Notes under the pieces: generated by a model
Seen by the model: the letters and a program-made list of their open reading frames with translations, nothing else
Told to the model about the DNA's origin: nothing
Databases searched by the model: none
DNA from: Curtobacterium caseinilyticum
GTDB taxonomy: Bacteria > Actinomycetota > Actinomycetes > Actinomycetales > Microbacteriaceae
NCBI RefSeq assembly: GCF_030363035.1
Contig: NZ_JAUCMN010000001.1
Span: 310,001 to 374,000 of the forward strand
Direction: 5' to 3'
Length of the DNA stretch: 64,000 nt
Translations under genes and position numbers: made by a program
In this document: one piece after another, positions 10,233-18,724 of the stretch
Numbering within the stretch: position 1 is the first letter of the stretch
Layout: the number at the start of each line of letters is the position of its first letter

Positions 10233-10453
10233 AGGGTCCTTTTCTCTGTCTGAACTGAATGACTCGACGGGCACCGTGCCTCCGCGGGCTCTGGGCAGTC
10301 GGCACAGGGCGCGCGGGCGGTTCGGTCCCGGCGACGGGATCCAGAGGGATGAGCCTGTGGGATCGGACGGCTACAGTCCGAACCTCTGTCCCCGTACCGC
10401 CGGAGCGGGACTCTGTCCTCGGCGCAGCCGCACGCGAGGACCAGGACGTAGGC
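10233..10453 (-). promoter_or_regulatory. rpsD: long 5' leader of rpsD
   Basis: About 220 nt separate the inferred transcription start from the rpsD GTG, an unusual length for this compact genome. The leader contains several short self-complementary stretches, including a 5-bp stem CGGAC/GTCCG with a 7-nt loop. S4 autoregulates through leader RNA in several bacteria, so an S4-binding structure is a reasonable guess. No known motif was recognised. Confidence 0.4.
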
Positions 10454-10459
10454 CCGTTG

Positions 10460-10488
10460 ATGCTAGCAGCATCCGGGGCCTTCGTGAA
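10460..10488 (-). promoter_or_regulatory. rpsD: rpsD promoter (extended -10)
   Basis: On the minus strand TTCACG (-35, 10488-10483) is followed by a 17-bp spacer and TAGCAT (-10, 10465-10460). The -10 has an upstream TGC, giving an extended -10. This is among the best-matching promoters in the window. Confidence 0.65.
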
Positions 10489-10491
10489 GCG

Positions 10492-11892
10492 TCACTCGCC
10501 GCGGGTGATCCTGCGGAGGCGCTCGAGCCTCGGTCCGACCTCGCGCTCGTACCCGTTGCCGGTCGGCGCGTAGTACTCGGTGCCCTCGAGGGCGTCGGGC
10601 AGGTACTGCTGTCGTGCCACCCCGTGCTCGGCGTCGTGCGAGTACACGTAGCCCTTCCCGTGACCGAGGCGCTTCGCCCCCGGGTAGTGCGCGTCCCGCA
10701 GGTGTGTCGGCACGACGCCCATCCGCCCGGCCTTCACGTCGGCGATCGCGGCGTTCACCCCGTTGTACGCAGCGTTCGACTTGGGGGCCGTCGCCAGGTA
10801 GACCACGGCCTCGGCCAGCGGGATCCGCCCCTCGGGCATCCCGATGAGCTGCACCGCCTGCGCCGCGGCGACCGCGATCGGCAGGGCCTGCGGGTCGGCC
10901 ATGCCGATGTCCTCCGACGCGGAGATGATGATCCGTCGCGCGATGAACCGGGGATCCTCGCCCGCCTCGATCATCCGGGCCAGGTAGTGCAGCGCGGCGT
11001 CGACGTCGCTGCCCCGGACCGACTTGATGAAGGCGCTGATGACGTCGTAGTGCTCGTCGCCCTGGCGGTCGTAGCGGAGCAGGGCACGGTCGACGGCGGC
11101 CGCCACCGTGTCCGCGTCCACGAGCGGGACGGTCTCGACGCCGTCGAGCGACGCGTCGTCCTCGTCGTGGTCGTCGTCGTTCGCGGCCAGCGCCGACGAC
11201 GCTGCCGCCTCGAGTGCCGTCAGGGCGCGCCGTGCGTCACCGGACGACAACCGGACGATGGCGGCCCTGGCGTCGTCCCCGAGCACGACGGACCCGCCGA
11301 GCCCGCGCGGGTCCTCGACCGCGCGGTCCACGAGCATGCCGAGGTCCTCGTCGGTGAGGGGCTTGAGCGTGAGGAGCAGCGACCGGGACAGCAGCGGTGA
11401 GATGACGGAGAACGACGGGTTCTCGGTGGTGGCCGCGATGAGGATGACCCAGCCGTTCTCGACCCCCGGCAGCAGCGCGTCCTGCTGGGCCTTGCTGAAG
11501 CGGTGGATCTCGTCGAGGAAGAGCACCGTCGTCGAGCCGTAGAGGTCACGGTGCGTGAGGGCCTTCTCCATGACCTCGCGCACGTCCTTGACACCGGCGG
11601 TCACGGCGGAGAGCTCGACGAACTCGCGGCCGGACTGCCGGGCGATCGCCTGTGCCAGCGTCGTCTTGCCGGTGCCGGGCGGCCCCCAGAGGATCACGGA
11701 GACCCCACCCGGGTTCTCGCGCGTGCCGGTGGCGAGCTGCACGAGGGGGCTCCCCCGTCCGAGCAGGTGTTGCTGCCCGGCGACCTCGTCGAGGCTGGTC
11801 GGTCGCATGCGCACGGCGAGCGGGACGGAGCCCTGCGCCAAGCCGGCGCGACCGCCGGTCGTGGGCGCACGCATGCCCGATCGATCCGCCAT
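10492..11892 (-). CDS. rarA: replication-associated recombination protein A (MgsA/WRNIP1 AAA+ ATPase)
   Basis: A 466-residue AAA+ ATPase acting at stalled replication forks. The AAA core contains Walker [13 protein letters not shown], Walker [13 protein letters not shown] and sensor 1 ATTENPSF. The C-terminal MgsA tetramerisation part has [17 protein letters not shown] and [17 protein letters not shown]. Relative to E. coli RarA there is an Asp-rich insert ([13 protein letters not shown]) before the C-terminal domain. TACGAT lies 6 nt before the ATG and no ribosome site is visible, so the mRNA is probably leaderless. Confidence 0.95.
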   Translation of the reverse strand: MADRSGMRAPTTGGRAGLAQGSVPLAVRMRPTSLDEVAGQQHLLGRGSPLVQLATGTRENPGGVSVILWGPPGTGKTTLAQAIARQSGREFVELSAVTAGVKDVREVMEKALTHRDLYGSTTVLFLDEIHRFSKAQQDALLPGVENGWVILIAATTENPSFSVISPLLSRSLLLTLKPLTDEDLGMLVDRAVEDPRGLGGSVVLGDDARAAIVRLSSGDARRALTALEAAASSALAANDDDHDEDDASLDGVETVPLVDADTVAAAVDRALLRYDRQGDEHYDVISAFIKSVRGSDVDAALHYLARMIEAGEDPRFIARRIIISASEDIGMADPQALPIAVAAAQAVQLIGMPEGRIPLAEAVVYLATAPKSNAAYNGVNAAIADVKAGRMGVVPTHLRDAHYPGAKRLGHGKGYVYSHDAEHGVARQQYLPDALEGTEYYAPTGNGYEREVGPRLERLRRITRGE

Positions 11893-11898
11893 GGGTCA

Positions 11899-11904
11899 AT
11901 CGTA
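11899..11904 (-). promoter_or_regulatory. rarA: leaderless-type -10 box of rarA
   Basis: TACGAT ends 6 nt before the rarA ATG (11892), which puts the expected transcription start at the A of the start codon. Confidence 0.6.
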
Positions 11905-12000
11905 GGCCGACCCACCGACGTGCCGCGTGCCTCCCGGCTGGGCGCACCCAGCGGTCCGCTACGCTCGTCGGCACAGTCGACGAGAGGTCCGATCAGCACC

Positions 12001-12807
12001 GTGGCACCGAAGAACCAGGCGCGTGACAACCGCGAGGCGCGTGAGCGGCTCCGTCTGTACCAGGCTCGTCAGGGCCTGCACGAGCGGCAGCGACGCCGTC
12101 GCGTGCGGGACGACGTCGTCGGGGTCGTGGTGCTCGTGCTCGTCGCGGCGCTGGCCACCGGGTCGCAGCTGGTGTTCGCCGGCGCGCAGGCACCGGCCCG
12201 GTCGGGTGCGAGCGCGACCGGGACCCCCACGCCGTCCGCCAGCGCCACCGCGGGGAACACCGGGAAGGTGCCGAGCAAGGGCATCGCCGACGGCAGGACC
12301 TGGACCGGGACGCTGACCCTGAACGACGACGTCGAACTCGGCTTCGAGCTCGACGGAGCGAAGGCGCCGCAGGCCGCGAGCGTCGAGATCGACCTGATCC
12401 GCAAGCAGTTCTACCAGGGCACGACCTGCCACCGGCTCGCCGACCGTGCCGACTTCCGCTTCCTGCAGTGCGGGTCGGCGAACGGCGACGGCACCGGCGA
12501 CGCCGGGTTCGAGTACGGACCGCTCGAGAACGTGCCGAGCGACGGGCGGTACGCGAAGGGCACGCTGGCGATCGCCCGCGGGTCCTCGCCGTACTCGCAG
12601 AGCACGCAGTTCTTCATCGTCTACGGGGACACCACGCTCGACGGGTCGAGCGGCGGCTACACCGTCGTCGGCAGGGTCACGAGCGGCCTCGACGACCTCG
12701 AGTCGGAGATCACGTCGAAGGGGATCACGTCGGCGGGCTCGGACGGCAGCGGCGAGCCCGAGGTCGCGACCAAGATCACCGGGGCGACCGTGCGCGAGGC
12801 CGACTGA
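12001..12807 (+). CDS. membrane-anchored cyclophilin-type peptidyl-prolyl isomerase
   Basis: A 268-residue protein with a charged cytoplasmic N-terminus (about 40 residues), one membrane segment (VVGVVVLVLVAALATGSQLVFAG would span it), a Ser/Thr/Ala linker and an extracytoplasmic cyclophilin domain. Fold landmarks are TTCHRLADRADFRFLQCG (the FHR/QGG region, here with two cysteines), the LAIARG strand and STQFFIVYGDT. Cyclophilins isomerise prolyl bonds, here presumably in secreted proteins. The GTG at 12001 follows GAGAGG at a slightly long distance, and TACGCT at 11959-11964 is a possible -10. Two cysteines near the active site could pair. Confidence 0.88.
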   Translation: MAPKNQARDNREARERLRLYQARQGLHERQRRRRVRDDVVGVVVLVLVAALATGSQLVFAGAQAPARSGASATGTPTPSASATAGNTGKVPSKGIADGRTWTGTLTLNDDVELGFELDGAKAPQAASVEIDLIRKQFYQGTTCHRLADRADFRFLQCGSANGDGTGDAGFEYGPLENVPSDGRYAKGTLAIARGSSPYSQSTQFFIVYGDTTLDGSSGGYTVVGRVTSGLDDLESEITSKGITSAGSDGSGEPEVATKITGATVREAD

Positions 12808-12888
12808 CCGGTCACGCCGACGGTCGGGTGCTGGCCTTCGTCCACAGGCCGCACGTCGCGCTGGTCGCGGGGACCCCTGCGTGCAATA

Positions 12889-12894
12889 GGCTGA
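12889..12894 (+). promoter_or_regulatory. candidate -10 for the DUF349 gene
   Basis: TAGGCT lies 60 nt before the GTG at 12954. No convincing -35 was seen. Confidence 0.35.
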
Positions 12895-12953
12895 CGATCT
12901 GACCGTGCCGACGGGGACGTCGGTGATGCACGACCACGATCGAGGCGAGACCT

Positions 12954-14186
12954 GTGGGACCTGACGAAGCAACGACCTGGGGCCGGGTCGACGAGAACGG
13001 GACGGTGTACGTCCGGTACGAGGACACCGAGAAGGCGGTCGGTGAGTACCCGGACGCCACCCCTGACGAGGCCCTCGCGTACTTCGCGCGCAAGTACGCC
13101 GACCTCGAGGGACAGGTGAAGATCGCCGAGCAGCGCGCACAGCGCGGCGCCTCGGCGAACGACGTCGGCCGGACCGTCGAGCACCTCCGTGCCCAGGTGT
13201 CGGAGGCACGCGTCGTCGGCGACCTGAAGTCGCTCGAGGACCGCGTGGCGGCACTCTCCGAGCAGGTCGGCACGCTCACGAAGGAGCAGAGCGCGCAGGC
13301 GCAGCAGGCTCTCACCGAGGCACTCGCGTACCGGAGCGCACTGGTGGAGGAGGCCGAGTCGCTCGCCGCCGTCGACCCGGCTCGAGCGCAGTGGAAGCAG
13401 ATCACCGCGCAGCTCGACGACGTCTTCGCACGGTGGCAGCAGCACCAGCACGACGGGCCCCGGTTGCCCAAGAACGAGGCCAACGAGCTCTGGAAGCGCT
13501 TCCGCGCCGCCCGCTCGACCGTCGACCAGCACCGGCGCGCGTTCTACTCGGAGCTCGACGCCCAGCACCGCGACGCCCGCAATCGCAAGCAGGAGCTCGT
13601 GCAGCAGGCCGAGGCGCTCGCCTCGCGCGGCTCGGACGGCATCCCGGCGTACCGCGAGCTGCTCGACGACTGGAAGCGGGCCGGCCGCGCCGGCAAGCGC
13701 CACGACGACGCACTCTGGGCACGCTTCAAGGCTGCCGGTGACGTGCTGTTCGAACAGCGCCACGCCGAGGCCGCCGTCGAGAACGAGGAGTTCTCCGCGA
13801 ACCTCGTCGCGAAGCAGGCCCTGCTGACCGAGGCCGAGCCGCTCCTGCAGCAGCGGGACCGCGTCGCCGCGCGCCGCACGCTGACCGACATCCAGCGCCG
13901 CTGGGACGAGATCGGCAAGGTCCCCCGCGGGGACGTCCGCCGCATCGAGGACCGGCTCCGTGCGGTCGAGGACCACGTGCGCAGCCTGGAGGACGAGCAC
14001 TGGAAGGCCTCCGACCCGGAGCGCAAGGCCCGGCAGACGGGCCTGGCGAGCCAGCTCGAGGACGCCATCGGGAAGCTCCAGTCGGAGCTCGAGTCCGCGC
14101 AGGCCTCCGGCGACTCCCGACGCATCAAGGAGGCCCAGGAAGCCCTGGACGCCCGGAAGATCTGGCTGGACGCACTCGGCGGTTGA
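12954..14186 (+). CDS. DUF349 domain protein
   Basis: 410 residues, starting at a GTG. After a short N-terminal segment (WGRVDENGTVYVRYEDTE) it is almost entirely alpha-helical and coiled-coil, with repeated DUF349 units of the type W+xxxxxxRxxxDxxxRxFY (for example RFRAARSTVDQHRRAFY and RFKAAGDVLFEQRH). DUF349 proteins are cytoplasmic and have no settled biochemical role. The gene is monocistronic and followed by a very strong terminator. Confidence 0.9.
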   Translation: MGPDEATTWGRVDENGTVYVRYEDTEKAVGEYPDATPDEALAYFARKYADLEGQVKIAEQRAQRGASANDVGRTVEHLRAQVSEARVVGDLKSLEDRVAALSEQVGTLTKEQSAQAQQALTEALAYRSALVEEAESLAAVDPARAQWKQITAQLDDVFARWQQHQHDGPRLPKNEANELWKRFRAARSTVDQHRRAFYSELDAQHRDARNRKQELVQQAEALASRGSDGIPAYRELLDDWKRAGRAGKRHDDALWARFKAAGDVLFEQRHAEAAVENEEFSANLVAKQALLTEAEPLLQQRDRVAARRTLTDIQRRWDEIGKVPRGDVRRIEDRLRAVEDHVRSLEDEHWKASDPERKARQTGLASQLEDAIGKLQSELESAQASGDSRRIKEAQEALDARKIWLDALGG

Positions 14187-14222
14187 CCCCCCGCGCGGGT
14201 CCGCCCGCCTCCGGACGACTGC

Positions 14223-14254
14223 GAAGACCCCGTGCCACATGGCACGGGGTCTTC
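14223..14254 (+). terminator. strong terminator after the DUF349 gene
   Basis: A perfect 14-bp stem (14223-14236 with 14241-14254) with tetraloop ACAT, 36 nt past the stop. It is followed by a T-poor stretch GTCGTCGTACG. Confidence 0.9.
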
Positions 14255-14321
14255 GTCGTCGTACGACGGTGTCGTCGTCGCCCCGCCTGGCCGAAGCCGG
14301 CATCGCCGGGAGGGCACCGCA

Positions 14322-14442
14322 CTGCTGCAACGGCGCAACGGCGCACCAGCTCCTGCGACGGCGCGGGCTCCCGAGCACCGGCGCGCGACGCTCCTGCAGC
14401 GGCGTGCGGACGAGCGCCAGCGTTCGGCTACTGCACCGGCGC
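14322..14442. repeat. four degenerate 15-bp direct repeats next to ribF
   Basis: Copies of CTNCTGCRNCGGCGY start at 14322, 14350, 14391 and 14428. The last contains the ribF stop codon (TAG on the minus strand). Spacing is irregular (28, 41 and 37 bp). Together they fill most of the 240-nt gap between the DUF349 terminator and ribF; nothing else was seen there. Confidence 0.5.
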
Positions 14443-15393
14443 GGGCATCCCGAGCAGCAGGCGGATGTCGAGGTCGTCCTGACGCATCTGGGTGGCGAGC
14501 TCGTCCATCGACGAGAAGGCCACCATGCCCCGCACGTACGAGACGAACAGCACCGAGATCGTGTCCCCGTACAGGTCGATGTCGACGTCGAGCAGGTGCG
14601 CCTCGATCTGCTTCGCCGGCACCCCCTGGAACGTCGGGTTGTTCCCGACGGACACGGCGGCCGGGTACACCGTGCCCTCGTGGAGCACCCGGGCCGCGTA
14701 GACGCCGTCGGCCGGCACGAACCCCTCGCACGCGGGGTCGAGGTTCGCGGTCGGGTACCCCATGGCACGCCCGCGCTGGTTGCCGTGCACCACCGTGCTG
14801 CGTACCTCGTGCTCGCGCCCCAGCAGCCGTGCGGCCTCGGCCACCCGACCACCACCGAGCAGCTCCCTGATCCACGTCGAGGACACCCGGCGCTCGTCGG
14901 ACGGCCGGACGTCGTCGCGCAGGTCGACGTCGTCGATGAGCTCGACACGGAAGCCGTACTGCTCCCCGAGACGCCGCAGCAGTGCCACGTCGCCGGCGCC
15001 GCGGGCACCGAAGCGGAAGTCGCTGCCCACGAACACGAGCTCGGCGTGCAGGGTGCCGACGAGGATCTCCGACACGAAGGCCTCGGGCGCCTGTGACTGC
15101 AGGTCCTGGTCGAAGCGCAGGAGCAGCATCGCGTCGACGCCGATCCCCTCGAGCAGCTCGCGTCGCTGCGCCGTGCTCGTGAGGGCCGGCGGGACGCGCT
15201 CGGGGTCGATCACGCTGAGGGGGTGCCGGTCGAAGGTCACCACGGTCGAGACGAGGCCGCGTTCCCGCGCTGCGCGCTCGAGGTGGGCGACGACGGCGCG
15301 GTGGCCGACGTGGACCCCGTCGAACTTGCCGATCGTGACCGCGCTCGGACCGAAGCCCTGCGCGACGTCGGCGATGTCGTCGTAGTACTGCAC
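14428..15393 (-). CDS. ribF: bifunctional riboflavin kinase / FAD synthetase
   Basis: Makes FMN from riboflavin and FAD from FMN. The N-terminal nucleotidyltransferase domain has TIGKFDGVHVGHRAVV, VTFDRHPL and SSTWIRELL. The C-terminal kinase domain has GNQRGRAMGYPTANL, DGVYAARV, SVGNNPTF and EAHLLDVDIDLYG. The length of 321 residues is standard. The GTG start is 8 nt after the stop of the upstream membrane protein gene, so the two may be co-transcribed. Confidence 0.97.
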   Translation of the reverse strand: MQYYDDIADVAQGFGPSAVTIGKFDGVHVGHRAVVAHLERAARERGLVSTVVTFDRHPLSVIDPERVPPALTSTAQRRELLEGIGVDAMLLLRFDQDLQSQAPEAFVSEILVGTLHAELVFVGSDFRFGARGAGDVALLRRLGEQYGFRVELIDDVDLRDDVRPSDERRVSSTWIRELLGGGRVAEAARLLGREHEVRSTVVHGNQRGRAMGYPTANLDPACEGFVPADGVYAARVLHEGTVYPAAVSVGNNPTFQGVPAKQIEAHLLDVDIDLYGDTISVLFVSYVRGMVAFSSMDELATQMRQDDLDIRLLLGMPAPVQ

Positions 15394-15401
15394 GGCGGTC
15401 C

Positions 15402-15842
15402 CTACTCGCCGGCCGGTGCGGTGGCCCGGACGGGCTCGGCGACGGCGGCGCGGTGGTGCTTGCGGAGCCACCAGAGGCCGGCGATCGGCAGCACGAGCGG
15501 GGCGAAGACGTAGCCGAGGCCGTAGTACGACCACACGGTGTCGTCCGGGAAGAGTTGCCGGTCGAGCAGCGACAGCGTCCCGACGACGAGCACGCCGGCC
15601 ATCTCGAAGCCGATCGTGACGCAGGCGACGCGGTACCAGGCGCGGCCCGGCGCGATCAGGGCGATCATCGCGACGATGTACACGACCGCCGCGACCGCGC
15701 TCAGCGTGTACGCGAACGGGGCGAAGGAGAACTTCTCGATGATCTGGACGACGCTGCGCCCGGTCGCCGCGAGGGCGAGGATGCCGTACACGGCGATGAG
15801 GACCCGGCCGACACCGGTCGCGAGGGAGGATCTGGTCGCCAC
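15402..15842 (-). CDS. four-span membrane protein, unknown function
   Basis: 146 residues with four predicted membrane helices: RVLIAVYGILALAATG, TLSAVAAVVYIVAMIALIA, CVTIGFEMAGVLVVGTL and GYVFAPLVLPIAGLWWL. It ends in a basic/Ala-rich tail. The GTG at 15842 has TAGACT 7 nt upstream and no ribosome site. It lies directly upstream of ribF. The pattern resembles small uncharacterised actinobacterial membrane proteins; no transport or enzyme motif was found. Confidence 0.85.
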   Translation of the reverse strand: MATRSSLATGVGRVLIAVYGILALAATGRSVVQIIEKFSFAPFAYTLSAVAAVVYIVAMIALIAPGRAWYRVACVTIGFEMAGVLVVGTLSLLDRQLFPDDTVWSYYGLGYVFAPLVLPIAGLWWLRKHHRAAVAEPVRATAPAGE

Positions 15843-15849
15843 GGCACCG

Positions 15850-15855
15850 AGTCTA
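15850..15855 (-). promoter_or_regulatory. leaderless-type -10 box
   Basis: TAGACT ends 7 nt before the GTG at 15842. Confidence 0.5.
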
Positions 15856-15946
15856 CCGACGGCCGACGACGCCCGCTGACGCCCGTCCCCCGTCCGCGAC
15901 GATCGGCAGCCCGGAGCGGTGTCGACGTCGTCGGACGACAGTCGGA

Positions 15947-16312
15947 TCAGTTGAGCGCGAACCAGATCTGGTACATCCGGTAGACCATGACCGCGACGGT
16001 GAAGGCGCCCGCCCCGAGGACGACGGTGCTCCACTTCGTCCGGTCGATCAGCGCCCAGAGGATCGCGGCCGGCGGCACGAGGAGCACCGACACCGCGTAG
16101 ACGCCGAACTCGAGCGCGCTGCCCTGCGGCGGGCTGCCGACGGCGGGGAGCACGAGGGCGATCACACCCTGCGCCAGCAGGAGCAGCTCGATGAGCGCCA
16201 GCGAACCGACGGTGTAGTCGTTCGGCTTCCACCCGATGAACCCGACCACGACCGCGAACAGGCCGGCGACGACGGCGATGGTGAGCTGCACCCACATGAA
16301 CCACTCGATCAC
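15947..16312 (-). CDS. small four-span membrane protein, unknown function
   Basis: 121 residues with four hydrophobic helices (LTIAVVAGLFAVVVGFIGW, LALIELLLLAQGVIALVL, AVSVLLVPPAAILWALI and VLGAGAFTVAVMVYRMY). The GTG start overlaps the truB stop as GTGA, so it is translationally coupled to truB. It is typical of actinobacterial integral membrane proteins next to truB; no function is assignable. Confidence 0.85.
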   Translation of the reverse strand: MIEWFMWVQLTIAVVAGLFAVVVGFIGWKPNDYTVGSLALIELLLLAQGVIALVLPAVGSPPQGSALEFGVYAVSVLLVPPAAILWALIDRTKWSTVVLGAGAFTVAVMVYRMYQIWFALN

Positions 16313-17271
16313 GCGTCGGCTCCGTCCGTGGTCGTGCCGGACGTCGTCGGCGCCGGGAAGTTGGTGATGACCCGCAGTCTCCCCCGACGGACCGACACGA
16401 GCCCGACGAGGCGGTCGTCGTCGGCGGCGATCGCGGCCACGGGACCGTCGGCGTCGGGGTGTTCCGCGGCGACGCGCTTGCCGTCGGTCAGGTCCTTCGC
16501 GGCACCGGCGTCGAGCGTGACCACGTCGAACAGGCGACGGGCCACGTCCGCCGGGCGGATGAGCGCCCCGGAGACGTCGACGACGTCGTCCTCGAGGTCG
16601 ACCGCGTCGGCGACGTCGAAGGGGCCGACCGCCGTGCGCCGGAGGGCCACGAGGTGTGCTCCGGTCCCCAGCGCGGCACCGATGTCCCGCGCGAGCGCAC
16701 GCACGTAGGTGCCGGACGAGCAGTCGACCACGACGTCGAGGTCGACCACGGCGACCTGGTCCCCGTCCACGGAGACGGTGTGGTCACGCCGCCCGGTGAC
16801 CTCGAAGCGGGAGACGGTCACCGTGCGCGACCGCAGGACGACGTCCTCGCCCTTGCGCGCGAGGTCGTAGGCGCGACGGCCGTCGACCTTGATGGCACTG
16901 ACCGTCGAGGGCACCTGGTCGATGACCCCTCGCTGCGCGGCCACGGCGCGTTCGACGGCGTCGTCGCTCACGTCGGCTGCCAGCACACCGAGCGCGGCGG
17001 TCGGGGTGCCGTCGGCGTCGTCGGAGTCCGTCGCCACGCCGAGCCGGACGGTGGCCGTGTAGGTCTTGCCGAGGCCGACCAGGTGGGTCAGGAGCCGCGT
17101 CGACGGGCCGGCGCCGAGCAGCAGCAGCCCGGTCGCCATCGGGTCGAGCGTGCCCGCGTGGCCGATCTTCTTCAGTCCGAGCCGACGTCGGGCGATCGAG
17201 ACCACCCGGTGGCTGGAGATGCCCTGCGGCTTGTCGACGAGGAGGATGCCGTCAGGCGCGGTAGCGAGCAC
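16309..17271 (-). CDS. truB: tRNA pseudouridine(55) synthase
   Basis: Forms pseudouridine 55 in the T-loop of tRNAs. The catalytic-aspartate motif is HAGTLDPMATGLLLL, followed by KTYTATVRLG, KVDGRRAYDLARKGE and CSSGTYVRALARDIG. The 320-residue length includes the actinobacterial C-terminal RNA-binding part. The GTG at 17271 has TAGCCT 6 nt upstream, suggesting a leaderless start. It is usually found near rbfA; here mutY and a P-loop-like gene intervene. Confidence 0.97.
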   Translation of the reverse strand: MLATAPDGILLVDKPQGISSHRVVSIARRRLGLKKIGHAGTLDPMATGLLLLGAGPSTRLLTHLVGLGKTYTATVRLGVATDSDDADGTPTAALGVLAADVSDDAVERAVAAQRGVIDQVPSTVSAIKVDGRRAYDLARKGEDVVLRSRTVTVSRFEVTGRRDHTVSVDGDQVAVVDLDVVVDCSSGTYVRALARDIGAALGTGAHLVALRRTAVGPFDVADAVDLEDDVVDVSGALIRPADVARRLFDVVTLDAGAAKDLTDGKRVAAEHPDADGPVAAIAADDDRLVGLVSVRRGRLRVITNFPAPTTSGTTTDGADA

Positions 17272-17277
17272 CGGACG

Positions 17278-17283
17278 AGGCTA
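17278..17283 (-). promoter_or_regulatory. truB: leaderless-type -10 box of truB
   Basis: TAGCCT ends exactly 6 nt before the truB GTG. Confidence 0.55.
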
Positions 17284-17322
17284 CCAGCGCCGCCGGTCCC
17301 CACCAGGTCAGCAGACGCCAGG

Positions 17323-17769
17323 TCAGCAGGCGTCGTTCCACTCGCGGCGCGGGTGCTCCGGGTCGGTGACGTCGAGCACGGCCGAGGCTGCGATCTTGAC
17401 GTCCGCCCGCCGCTCGAGCCGACCGGCCTCCTGCTCCACCCACAGCGACCACCGCCACAGACCGCGCGCCCCGGGAGCGAGGAGCCCCTGGCCGTGCACG
17501 ACGAGCACGCCTTCACCGGCGCCGGTCGTGCGGAACGGGGTGACGATGTCCGAGCGGAGGACGTCGGCGTCGGCCGACGGCGCCGCGGCGGCCATCGCGG
17601 ACACGCCGTGCTGCTGGAACCCCGTGACGAGGGCGGCGGCGACGCGCTCGAGGTCGGTGCCGTCCTGTCCGTCGATCCCGACGACCGTGCGGTTCGTCCC
17701 GACCTGTGCGATCACCTCGCCAGCGATCGCGGCCATCGTGTCGGTCTCCTGCGGTGCCCAGCGTGCCAT
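17323..17769 (-). CDS. uridine kinase-like protein with degenerate P-loop
   Basis: 148 residues. The segment TVVGIDGQDGTDLERVAAAL has the position and flanking strand of a uridine-kinase Walker A (GxxGxGKS/T), but Lys and Ser/Thr are missing. A later strand GVLVVHGQGLLAPG resembles the region before the lid. The C-terminus (LWRWSLWVEQ, DPEHPRREWNDAC) fits nucleoside-kinase-like proteins that lost catalysis. It is divergent from mutY with only a short shared promoter gap. The function is unknown and the kinase kinship is tentative. Confidence 0.75.
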   Translation of the reverse strand: MARWAPQETDTMAAIAGEVIAQVGTNRTVVGIDGQDGTDLERVAAALVTGFQQHGVSAMAAAAPSADADVLRSDIVTPFRTTGAGEGVLVVHGQGLLAPGARGLWRWSLWVEQEAGRLERRADVKIAASAVLDVTDPEHPRREWNDAC

Positions 17770-17775
17770 GCACCC

Positions 17776-17785
17776 ACCGTAGGCT
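17776..17785. promoter_or_regulatory. overlapping divergent -10 boxes
   Basis: The 10-bp ACCGTAGGCT contains TAGGCT (plus strand, 17780-17785) for mutY and TACGGT (minus strand, 17781-17776) for the P-loop-like gene. They share two base pairs, and each sits 6 nt from its start codon (17792 GTG and 17769 ATG). Confidence 0.65.
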
Positions 17786-17788
17786 GTC

Positions 17789-18721
17789 GTGGTGAACGCG
17801 AGCGGAGCCTCCCGGCGGTCTGTGGACAACGCACCGGACCGTGGCCGACCCGACATCGCGACCCCGCTGGTCGCCTGGTTCCGCGACGCGGCGCGGGACC
17901 TGCCCTGGCGTCGGCCCGGCTTCCCCGCCTGGGGCACGCTGGTGAGCGAGATCATGCTCCAGCAGACGCAGGTGGCGCGCGTCGTCCCCCGCCTGGAGGC
18001 GTGGCTCACCCGGTGGCCGACACCTGCGGACCTGGCGGCCTCGCCTCCCGGTGAGGCCGTGCGTGCCTGGGACCGGCTCGGCTACCCGCGACGCGCGATC
18101 GCGCTGCACGCGGCGGCGACCGCCATCGCCGAGCAGCACGGCAACGTGGTGCCGCGGGACGTGGACGCGCTCCTGGCACTGCCCGGCATCGGGGACTACA
18201 CGGCGCGCGCGGTCGCCGTCTTCGCGTACGGGGACCGGCACCCCGTCGTCGACGTCAACGTGCGGCGCGTCCTCGCGCGCGCCCTCCTCGGCCACGGGCA
18301 GCCCGGACCGGCGAAGGCGAAGCAGGACCTGCCGCTCATGGAGTCGGTGCTGCCCGAGGACCGCGACGCAGCCGCTGCGACCAACGCGGCCGTGATGGAG
18401 CTCGGAGCGCTCGTCTGCGTCGCCCGCTCCCCGGCCTGCGACGCCTGCCCGATCGCCGACCGCTGCGCGTGGCGTGCCGCCGGGTACCCGGAGCACGACG
18501 GGCCGCGTGCGCCGAAGCAGGCGCGCTTCGCCGGGAGCGACCGGCAGGTCCGCGGGCTGATCATGGCCGAGCTGCGGTCTAGCGACGTCCCCGTGCTCCG
18601 GTCCGAGATCGACCTGGTCTGGCCCGACGACGCACAACGGGAGCGTGCCCTCGCCTCGCTCCTCCGCGACGGACTGGCCGTCGGCGACGATGCGGGCGGG
18701 TACACGCTCCCGAGTGTGTGA
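17789..18721 (+). CDS. mutY: A/G-specific adenine glycosylase
   Basis: Removes adenine mispaired with 8-oxoguanine. The glycosylase core shows LPWRRPGFPAWGTLVSEIMLQQTQ (catalytic Glu in SEIMLQQTQ), the helix-hairpin-helix LPGIGDYTARAV with DVNVRRVL, and four iron-sulfur cysteines in C-x6-C-x2-C-x5-C. At about 310 residues it lacks most of the NUDIX-like 8-oxoG recognition domain; a short winged segment (RSEIDLVWPDDAQRERAL would fit) replaces it. Two in-frame GTGs (17789 and 17792) are possible; TAGGCT 6 nt before 17792 favours the second. Confidence 0.94.
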   Translation: MVNASGASRRSVDNAPDRGRPDIATPLVAWFRDAARDLPWRRPGFPAWGTLVSEIMLQQTQVARVVPRLEAWLTRWPTPADLAASPPGEAVRAWDRLGYPRRAIALHAAATAIAEQHGNVVPRDVDALLALPGIGDYTARAVAVFAYGDRHPVVDVNVRRVLARALLGHGQPGPAKAKQDLPLMESVLPEDRDAAAATNAAVMELGALVCVARSPACDACPIADRCAWRAAGYPEHDGPRAPKQARFAGSDRQVRGLIMAELRSSDVPVLRSEIDLVWPDDAQRERALASLLRDGLAVGDDAGGYTLPSV

Positions 18722-18724
18722 GGA

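Noticed and set aside
10340..10400. tRNA-like arm in the rpsD leader
   Set aside because: A 5-bp stem with a 7-nt loop exists, but the loop lacks U33 and no acceptor, D or T arm fits.
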